From Natronospirales bacterium (GTDB lineage: Bacteria > Pseudomonadota > Gammaproteobacteria > Natronospirales > REEB76), in assembly GCA_021816765.1 (NCBI GenBank), contig JAKAXB010000007.1:1-46785 (forward strand): a stretch of DNA of 46,785 nucleotides, in the 5' to 3' direction. This document shows positions 41,346 through 46,785 of the stretch, in pieces. The notes below the pieces were generated by a model. That model worked only from the letters and a program-made list of their open reading frames with translations, did not search any database and was not told where the DNA came from. How positions within the stretch are numbered: position 1 is the first letter of the stretch; every line of letters starts with the position of its first letter. A program made the translations under genes and the position numbers.

Positions 41346-42341
41346 CGCTGCCTGCAACTCCCAACCGAGGAGGCGTGCATCCTCCGGCGCGCGCAACTCG
41401 CCGGTGCGCACTCCGCCGAATCCTTTCTCACGCAAGAGCGTGGCAAGCGCGGCAAGCTCTTCGCGGCTGAGCGCCGCGCGGCGCATGTCCTCAAGACGCG
41501 CCGCATGCGCGCGGGTTTCCTGATCGATCCGGTCCAGGCCCGTGAGGATATAGTCCAGCGTGAAGTTCCGGCGGTGATCCCAGGCCGCACGTACGCCGTC
41601 CAGGATTTCGGAGAACAGGGCCTTGGATCCGGCACCGGGATAGCGTGCATCCGCCGCGCGTGCTGCCGCCAGATATTGCTCACGCGCTTTGCGTGCTTCG
41701 TCTTCAAGCCGTGTATCAAAGGCGTTCGCCTGCTCGAAAGCGAAGGCCGCGCGCATCAGCACGCGTGCCTTGTCCAGAATCCGCAGTTCCTCTGTCAGGA
41801 AGGCGATCTCGGCAAGGCCCCGGGCGGCGCCCGCGACCGGGGTTGCGCCCTCGGCGTGCAGCACGAAGCGCAGCCGCGCGCCGGGCTTGGCCACCCGTGC
41901 GAGCTCGCGCACGGAAGAGGCCGGATCGGTGTATTCCAGCGCGTATTGACCGGTGAGGCCGTCAAAATGCCGGTCCGGGAAAGGCAGGGATTCGGCGGAT
42001 GTACGGCCGTGAAAATGGATGTCAGCCAGCGCCCCGGGGGTGGCATGCACGAAACGCGCGGGGTCAATATCCGCCCGGTCCACACCGTGAATCTCAAAAC
42101 GGCGGCCGGCCTGCACCGCAGTTTCCCGGGCGATCAGGGGCACGGCGCCGTTGCCGGTGCCGATGTCCAGCAACCGTGCGCCGTCCGGGAACGGCTCGAA
42201 AAAAGCCGCCCAGCCGGTGCGGATGGCCTGGGCGTAATTACCGGTGGCCGTGTCCGCCAGGCACGCCGACAGCCGGTCCGCCTGCCAATAGCGATCCCAG
42301 TGCCAGCCGTTGTTTGCTTCATTGTCTGCCGGGCCATTCAT
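41337..42341 (-). CDS. Class I SAM-dependent methyltransferase, substrate unknown
   Basis: This encodes 334 aa. Motif I is [15 protein letters not shown] at residues 57-71; [14 protein letters not shown] is motif II and [20 protein letters not shown] the motif IV region, giving a complete Methyltransf_11-type core. The C-terminal half is helical and charged ([19 protein letters not shown]). [17 protein letters not shown] near the start is a recurring opening in related proteins. I do not recognise its substrate. It is convergent with ubiD and divergent from parA. Confidence 0.82.
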   Translation of the reverse strand: MNGPADNEANNGWHWDRYWQADRLSACLADTATGNYAQAIRTGWAAFFEPFPDGARLLDIGTGNGAVPLIARETAVQAGRRFEIHGVDRADIDPARFVHATPGALADIHFHGRTSAESLPFPDRHFDGLTGQYALEYTDPASSVRELARVAKPGARLRFVLHAEGATPVAGAARGLAEIAFLTEELRILDKARVLMRAAFAFEQANAFDTRLEDEARKAREQYLAAARAADARYPGAGSKALFSEILDGVRAAWDHRRNFTLDYILTGLDRIDQETRAHAARLEDMRRAALSREELAALATLLREKGFGGVRTGELRAPEDARLLGWELQAALT

Positions 42342-42418
42342 CCGCAGTCTGTCCCCGCCCTGTGCCGGGCGGCATGATTTCGCGACCGGAGGAGGAAGTC
42401 AAAAACCCGTTGTCCGCT

Positions 42419-42446
42419 TTGGCAGCCGAGCGCCGGCGTCTATACT
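42419..42446 (+). promoter_or_regulatory. Probable sigma70 promoter of parA
   Basis: TTGGCA and TATACT are separated by 16 nt, each one mismatch from consensus. The predicted leader is about 55 nt, with GAGGAGG before the parA ATG. Confidence 0.65.
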
Positions 42447-42509
42447 CATGGCAGGCCTAAAGGGGCTTGAATACCAACCACGGGGAAGGATCTGTTTCGA
42501 GGAGGCTGC

Positions 42510-43151
42510 ATGCGCACGATCATGGTGATAAATGCAAAGGGCGGTTGTGGTAAATCCACGCTTGCCACCAACATTGCGGGTTACTTCGCCAGCAACTGGG
42601 ACGCAGTGGTGAGTCTCGCGGATTTTGATCCACAGGGCTCCAGCCTGGACTGGCTGGCGAAGCGGCCGCCCGAGCGCGACAAGATCCACGCTGTGGATGC
42701 GCACAACGAGGGTCTGCGGCACCTGGACCGCAACAGCGATTTCCTCATCGTGGATTCGCCCGCCCGCTCCCATGGTACCGAGCTCACGCAGATGGTACGT
42801 CATGCCGAGACCATCGTGGTGCCGGTGCTGCCGTCACCCATTGATATCAACGCCGCCAGCAAATTTGTGCAGGAACTGCTGGACGTGGGCAAGGTGGAAC
42901 GCAAGGAAGTGAAAGTGGCGGTGGTGGCCAACCGGGTGCGCGAAAATCTGCTGATTTATGATGAGCTGGAAAAATTCCTCGATACTCTCAAAGTACCGGT
43001 GATCGCACGCCTGCGCGACACCCAGAACTACATTCGTGCGTATGCACGCGGCCTCGGCATCCACGAACTGCCGGAATACCTCTCCTGGCCGGATCAGGAG
43101 CAGTGGGAGCCGCTGGTGAAATGGCTGGAGGGCAGGCGCAGTCAGCCGTGA
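42510..43151 (+). CDS. Orphan ParA/MinD-family ATPase
   Basis: This encodes 213 aa. The deviant Walker A KGGCGKST at residues 10-17 has the signature first lysine. ADFDPQGSS (Asp40) and FLIVDSPAR (about 75-83) complete the ATPase core. VVPVLPSPIDINAASKFVQE is typical of short ParA proteins. The protein lacks an N-terminal DNA-binding extension. No parB or centromere-like repeats are adjacent, so it is unlikely to be a simple partition system; such short orphan ParAs often position cellular cargo. Starts at ATG 42510 after a clear GAGGAGG. Confidence 0.9.
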   Translation: MRTIMVINAKGGCGKSTLATNIAGYFASNWDAVVSLADFDPQGSSLDWLAKRPPERDKIHAVDAHNEGLRHLDRNSDFLIVDSPARSHGTELTQMVRHAETIVVPVLPSPIDINAASKFVQELLDVGKVERKEVKVAVVANRVRENLLIYDELEKFLDTLKVPVIARLRDTQNYIRAYARGLGIHELPEYLSWPDQEQWEPLVKWLEGRRSQP

Positions 43152-43180
43152 ATGTTAGAGACGAATTCTAAGGGAGTGAT

Positions 43181-43243
43181 ATGAAAATCACGGATGGATA
43201 TCCAACGAAAGAAGATGATGGTTATCAGGGCTGGGATCCCTAG
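43181..43243 (+). CDS. Possible 20-residue peptide
   Basis: An ATG preceded by AAGGGAGTGAT opens a 20-codon frame encoding MKITDGYPTKEDDGYQGWDP. The ribosome binding site is strong, but the peptide has no recognisable relatives and no repeat of the pattern is seen. It lies between parA and the antitoxin-like gene and may be the remnant of a larger gene. Confidence 0.3.
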   Translation: MKITDGYPTKEDDGYQGWDP

Positions 43244-43265
43244 GGCCGTCGTTGGAGAATGAAAC

Positions 43266-43691
43266 ATGGGCGCTTTGAAAGAGGAAGTTGAAATCATACT
43301 CAAACACCTGCCGGAAGACAGCACGCTGGAGGATATGCAGTACGGTCTGTACGTGCTGGAGAAGATCAAGCGTGGTCTGGCGGATGCGGACGCCGGTCGC
43401 ACACTCACCCAGAAAGAGGTTGAACGGCGAGCCACTACAAGCCGGGAATATTCAATGCCCCCAGCCATTGAATGTCATATTTTGCGCAAATTGGATCAGC
43501 GGGTATCCGCTTACCGAACGGGCAGCAGGCTGTCGCCTGCCTCCTCAGGTTTCGTTGTCTTTCGTCACTCGGGTTTGTTCGCTGGCCGCCGCGCTGAGGT
43601 GGAAATGCTGCGCACAGAAGGCCACGATCAGCCCGAAAACAATCATGGCCGCCAGGTTTTCAAGGATTTTCAGGATGTGGAAGTGCGGTGA
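43266..43691 (+). CDS. Antitoxin-like protein with an aberrant C-terminal tail
   Basis: The first 57 residues (EEVEIILKHLPEDSTLEDMQ, VLEKIKRGLADADAGR, TLTQKEVERR) match small antitoxin-like proteins often paired with RelE/ParE toxins, which share a GLAD-x-x-AGR-x-x-x-x-E-x-x-R pattern. Those proteins end soon after this point. Here the frame runs on for about 85 residues of low-complexity, basic sequence and overlaps the convergent membrane protein gene by 147 nt. The tail is probably not original and suggests truncation or rearrangement. No toxin gene is adjacent. It may be a pseudogene or an orphan antitoxin. Confidence 0.5.
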   Translation: MGALKEEVEIILKHLPEDSTLEDMQYGLYVLEKIKRGLADADAGRTLTQKEVERRATTSREYSMPPAIECHILRKLDQRVSAYRTGSRLSPASSGFVVFRHSGLFAGRRAEVEMLRTEGHDQPENNHGRQVFKDFQDVEVR

Positions 43692-44045
43692 AAACGGCGC
43701 CGCGGAGAGCGGCACCACCACGTAATTCATGACCAGAAAAATTACGCACCCATAAACCACTCCGCCTGCCATCCAGCGCTGCGTAAGCACGGGCAGCCGC
43801 AGTGCCGCCAAGGCATAGACTGCCGCGATCACGAGTGCCATGGTCCATTGCAGTCCCAATCCCAGCAATGCGGCCCGCGCGCCGTTATGAAAAGCTGCTT
43901 TCCCCAGCAGCCCGCTGGCGATGGCGTGCAGGATTATGACGGGGCTGAGCCAGTTGATCAGGGAAGCGGCGCCGATGTCCAGGGTACCGGCGATGAATCC
44001 GCCGCAGAAGATGGCGGCCAGAACGGTGACGCGCGTATCTTTCAT
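43545..44045 (-). CDS. Unknown four-helix membrane protein
   Basis: This encodes 166 aa with helices at about residues 5-27, 32-50, 58-85 and 93-112, plus a fifth at 128-147. GGFIAGTLDIGAASLINW, ASGLLGKAAFHNGARAALLG and GCVIFLVMNYVVVPLSAAP form a recurring, uncharacterised bacterial membrane protein pattern. GGGAGTGAG precedes the ATG. The 3' end overlaps the antitoxin-like frame on the other strand. No function can be assigned. Confidence 0.8.
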   Translation of the reverse strand: MKDTRVTVLAAIFCGGFIAGTLDIGAASLINWLSPVIILHAIASGLLGKAAFHNGARAALLGLGLQWTMALVIAAVYALAALRLPVLTQRWMAGGVVYGCVIFLVMNYVVVPLSAAPFSPHFHILKILENLAAMIVFGLIVAFCAQHFHLSAAASEQTRVTKDNET

Positions 44046-44149
44046 GGGCTCACTCCCGGAAATCTACATGGCCCGGTTGGGCGTATGCGGTTACAAGTGT
44101 AGCCCGGGAGAGACGCCGCACAGCGCCGAATTCCTGAAAGATAGCCGAT

Positions 44150-44686
44150 TCATTTCTTATGGTGCGGCTGACGGATTTTTGTTTCATGTCCTTTCGCCAT
44201 CAGCGTCCAATGCGCCCTGTCCTCTGAGAACTCCTGCCGGAATTCAATGCTGCCCGGCCCATTGAACACATTCACCGTGCGGAAATAAACCGTCTTTCCA
44301 TGGTTCGTATATTCGTTGGGATAGGTCCAGCGGTTGCCTTTGATGATCAGTGTGCCGGCGAAGACCCGGCCGCTTTCGGCGGGAATGGCATAGCTGTGGT
44401 AGAGGTCATGCTTCGCATCGTAAACGAAGACGATCAGTGCCCTGGATTCACCGTTTACGAACTGGTCGCAGGCGTAGAAACCGGCGCTGCGCCAGCAGTG
44501 ATTGCGCAGCATCGCGGTTTCCATGCCGGCCTTGCTGAAGGGCGTGGCGAAATGCTCCGTTGCGGTTTTCCAGGTGCCGGTGTACACCGCGATCTTGTCG
44601 AGTCCAGCTGTGACGGGGGCGGCACTGGCCATGGCTGCGGCAAGCGCGAGACAGGTGAATACCGCTATTGCATAAATTCTGTTCAT
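44150..44686 (-). CDS. Secreted DUF1579-like protein
   Basis: This encodes 178 aa. Residues 1-23 are a signal peptide (AVFTCLALAAAMASAA). The mature part, YTGTWKTATEHF and then NHCWRSAGFYACDQFVNGES, VFVYDAKHDLYHSYAI and GRVFAGTLIIKGNRWTYPNE, has the beta-barrel pattern of DUF1579 or lipocalin-like proteins. Two cysteines, 14 residues apart, could form a disulphide. AGGAG lies 7 nt before the ATG. Its role in the periplasm is unknown. Confidence 0.78.
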   Translation of the reverse strand: MNRIYAIAVFTCLALAAAMASAAPVTAGLDKIAVYTGTWKTATEHFATPFSKAGMETAMLRNHCWRSAGFYACDQFVNGESRALIVFVYDAKHDLYHSYAIPAESGRVFAGTLIIKGNRWTYPNEYTNHGKTVYFRTVNVFNGPGSIEFRQEFSEDRAHWTLMAKGHETKIRQPHHKK

Positions 44687-44729
44687 GGGAATTGCTCCTG
44701 GGAAATGTCCGCTAACGCATGAATCAAGG

Positions 44730-44855
44730 TCAAGGTTGCTGTTTTATCGGCCGGGTCATCAATTTGTTCACGGATACAAGCGACGATGGGGTGACAGCAT
44801 AAACTACGGCTGCAGAGATGTCCTCGGCCCGCAGCCATGTCATGGCGGTCAGCCG
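44730..44855 (-). pseudogene. C-terminal remnant of a short-chain dehydrogenase
   Basis: A 42-codon stretch reads ERLTAMTWLRAEDISAAVVY and then AVTPSSLVSVNKLMTRPIKQ before the stop. This matches the C-terminus of YdfG-type short-chain dehydrogenases, where L-x-AEDI-A-x-AV-x-x-A-x-x-x-P-x-x-V-x-x-N-x-x-x-x-R-P-x-x-Q is conserved. Upstream, the Rossmann motif, the YxxxK site and the rest of the protein are absent. It is therefore a fragment left by deletion. Confidence 0.7.
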
Positions 44856-44918
44856 TTCAGGGAAGGCCGTCTTCTGGGATCCTCTGCGCGCAGGTATTTC
44901 AGTCCCGCACGCATATCG

Positions 44919-44924
44919 TATAAT
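44919..44924 (+). promoter_or_regulatory. TATAAT -10 element upstream of the CLC gene
   Basis: A perfect TATAAT lies 35 nt before the ATG at 44960. The -35 region is weak (TTTCAG, 16 nt upstream). Confidence 0.4.
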
Positions 44925-44959
44925 GATGCACTTGGATTCCTGAACAATAAATCTCCCCA

Positions 44960-46678
44960 ATGCACTGGCTGCTGCGACTCGACAAGACGGCGCGCCTCGT
45001 ACTTCTGAGCGTGATACTCGGTCTGGTGGGTGGATTCGGCGCCCAGCTGTTTCTCTGGCTGCTGCATCTGGGCGAGGTACTTATATACACCCCGATCACG
45101 GGCAGCCACTTTCTTACTGTCAAGGCGGCGGTGGGCCTGAAACGGATGCCGGCTGTGCATCTGAACTGGTGGATTCCGCTGGCTACCACGAGCGGCGGAC
45201 TCCTGGCCGGGATTCTGGTTTATACCTTCGCGCCCGAGGCGGAGGGCCACGGTACCGATGCGGTGGTGAAGGCATTCCACCAGACCAAGGGCCTGATCCG
45301 GGCGCGGGTTCCGGTGGTAAAGACCCTGGCCAGCGCCATTACCATCGGTTCGGGCGGTTCCGCCGGCCGGGAAGGGCCGACCGCGCAGATCGCCGCCGGC
45401 GTGGGCTCGCTCCTGGGGCGTCTGCTGCGCCTGCCGGAGGACGAACGCCGTTACCTGCTACTCATGGGCATGGCCGCGGGCTTGTCGGCGATTTTCAAAA
45501 GCCCGCTCGGCACGGCGATTTTTGCCGTCGAAATCCTGTATTCCGGCATGGCCTTCGAGGGCGCGGCTCTGCTTTACTGCGTCATCGCCGCCGCCGTGGC
45601 GTACGCCGTCACCGGCGCCATCGAAGGCTGGTCGCCGCTTTTTATTTTGCCGTCGGAGAAATTCGGTTCGCCCGTTGACCTCGTCTGGTACGGCGCATTG
45701 GGGATCGTTTCCGGTGTGGTGGCGGCACTGCTGCCGGCGGTCTTTTACGGCGCGCGTGACGTGTTCCATCGCATGCATATTCCGAACCATTTCAAGCCCG
45801 CCATCGGCGGCCTGCTGGTCGGCGGCATCGGCATATTCCTGCCCGGGATACTGGGCGGGGGTTATGGCTATATGCAGCTCGCACTGCAGGGTGGAGCCGG
45901 CATGGCGCTGTGGTTATTGCTGCTGCTGGCGCTGTTCAAGATCATAACGCTTTCCCTCACCATCGGTTCCGGTGGATCGGGCGGCGTGTTCGCTCCGAGC
46001 CTGTACATCGGCACCATGCTGGGTGCCGCGCTGGCAGTGCTGCTGCATTTTCTGGGAGCGGGCAGCGTAAGTTCCACCGGCATGGCGGTGGTGGGCATGG
46101 CGGCGGTTTTCGCCGGTGCCGCGCGCGTACCCATTGCCACCCTGGTGATGGTTACCGAAATGACCGGAGGCTACCATCTGATCATGCCGACCATGCTGGC
46201 TGTGGCGCTGAGTTATCTGGCACAGTTCAGTCTGACCCGGCATGCAAGATATCCGACGCTGTATGAAGCCCAGGTGGTGGCGCCGACCGACAGTCCGGTA
46301 CATCGTGAGCTGTATTACAAGGCGGCCGCTGACTTGCTGCGCCGGCGCGAAGTGAAACTGGATGAAGACATTCTCGCTTCCCAGCTCGCGGACCAGGCCA
46401 GCGCGGAAAGTGGCATTCCGTTTGGCGGCACGCGGGAACGTCTTTTTCGCGCACGTCTTGAAGCTGGTTCCCCGCTTGCTGGCGCGGAGATCCGCAGTCT
46501 CGGCATACAGGATTTCCTGATCATCACCATTTTGCGCAGCGATCACCAGATTGTGCCGGGCGGGGGTACGGTGCTGCAGGTGGGTGACGAGCTGGTCGTC
46601 GCGGCCGTGCCGGATGCCATGAGAGCATTTCGCGAACGCGCGTCGCCGCTCGCGGCACCGAAGCCGGCCACTGCCTGA
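44960..46678 (+). CDS. CLC-family chloride transporter/channel with C-terminal RCK_C-like domain
   Basis: This encodes 572 aa. The anion pathway motifs are GSGGS at 130-134, GREGP at 136-140 with the gating Glu138, and GSGGSGGVFAP at 336-346. Tyr435 (PTLYEAQ) corresponds to the pore tyrosine. The inner proton glutamate of Escherichia coli ClcA (second Glu in FIIEEM) aligns with Ile192 in FAVEILY, so proton coupling may be altered or absent. Residues 480-560 (LEAGSPLAGAEIRSLG, VLQVGDELVVAAVP) form a TrkA/RCK_C-like ligand-sensing domain. It is an integral inner-membrane protein. No ribosome binding site is evident. Confidence 0.9.
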   Translation: MHWLLRLDKTARLVLLSVILGLVGGFGAQLFLWLLHLGEVLIYTPITGSHFLTVKAAVGLKRMPAVHLNWWIPLATTSGGLLAGILVYTFAPEAEGHGTDAVVKAFHQTKGLIRARVPVVKTLASAITIGSGGSAGREGPTAQIAAGVGSLLGRLLRLPEDERRYLLLMGMAAGLSAIFKSPLGTAIFAVEILYSGMAFEGAALLYCVIAAAVAYAVTGAIEGWSPLFILPSEKFGSPVDLVWYGALGIVSGVVAALLPAVFYGARDVFHRMHIPNHFKPAIGGLLVGGIGIFLPGILGGGYGYMQLALQGGAGMALWLLLLLALFKIITLSLTIGSGGSGGVFAPSLYIGTMLGAALAVLLHFLGAGSVSSTGMAVVGMAAVFAGAARVPIATLVMVTEMTGGYHLIMPTMLAVALSYLAQFSLTRHARYPTLYEAQVVAPTDSPVHRELYYKAAADLLRRREVKLDEDILASQLADQASAESGIPFGGTRERLFRARLEAGSPLAGAEIRSLGIQDFLIITILRSDHQIVPGGGTVLQVGDELVVAAVPDAMRAFRERASPLAAPKPATA

Positions 46679-46785
46679 CCGGATGAACCCGCGGCGATTC
46701 TCTTTGTTGACTCGCCGTCAACCTGAATAACGGCAAACAGATCACGTCACCATTCCGGCCTGCCTCCGCATTGGCGGGAATGTGG

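Noticed and set aside
42510-43265. Plasmid-type parABS partition system
   Set aside because: No ParB-like gene and no iterated centromere-like repeats were found around the ParA gene.
44685-45008. A plus-strand frame spanning the gap before the CLC gene
   Set aside because: It overlaps the CLC start out of frame, has no recognisable motif, and is antisense to the dehydrogenase remnant.

Overview
The window is chromosomal DNA from a GC-rich Proteobacterium, most likely a gammaproteobacterium without a close well-known relative. Four pieces of gene order point there: a full MSHA (mannose-sensitive haemagglutinin) type IV pilus locus; yibN-grxC-secB-gpsA with trmL, divergent from envC-ctp-yibQ; hslV-hslU-DUF971-ubiE-ubiJ-ubiB; and xerC-DUF484-dapF. 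No tRNA, rRNA, CRISPR array, insertion sequence or prophage was recognised.

Positions 1-18750 (minus strand) hold the pilus locus, read from right to left: mshI (PilM-like), a PilN-like gene, mshJ, mshK, mshL (secretin), mshM (ATPase), mshN (TPR), mshE (c-di-GMP-type assembly ATPase), mshG (platform), mshF (pseudopilin), an unknown membrane protein with an internal duplication, two tandem major-type pilins separated by a strong terminator, a 0.6 kb gene-poor spacer, then minor pilins mshC, mshD, mshO, mshP and a very large mshQ tip-type protein with two PA14-like modules that runs off the left edge. A probable promoter lies upstream of mshI and a second upstream of the first pilin. The inner-membrane, secretin and motor parts would assemble a fibre made of the pilins, with mshC/D/O/P/Q forming the tip.

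Positions 18800-26300 hold housekeeping genes: a class 1B-like dihydroorotate dehydrogenase, trmL, gpsA, secB, grxC and a membrane rhodanese, then a divergent operon for cell separation and envelope proteolysis (envC, ctp, yibQ). Positions 26300-30300 carry an unassigned ferritin-like di-iron protein, an M20 amidohydrolase and a secreted S10 serine carboxypeptidase. A perfect 20-bp palindrome lies between the last two.

Positions 30500-38800 (minus strand) contain two compact gene sets with many 4-nt start/stop overlaps. One is hslV, a small two-helix membrane protein, hslU, DUF971, ubiE, ubiJ and ubiB, ending in a clear terminator. The other is dapF, DUF484 and xerC. Positions 38800-46785 are more mixed: small membrane proteins, a CoA-binding protein, ubiD, a methyltransferase, an orphan ParA ATPase, a decayed-looking antitoxin-like gene, a short-chain dehydrogenase remnant and a CLC chloride transporter with a C-terminal RCK-type domain.

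The most unusual signals are: heptamer-type CCTCA/CCTTAC repeats that encode the prepilin leaders of mshC and mshO and recur as an inverted repeat beside hslV; the terminator between the tandem pilins; the duplicated membrane protein in the pilus locus; the gene inserted between hslV and hslU; and the palindrome upstream of the S10 peptidase.
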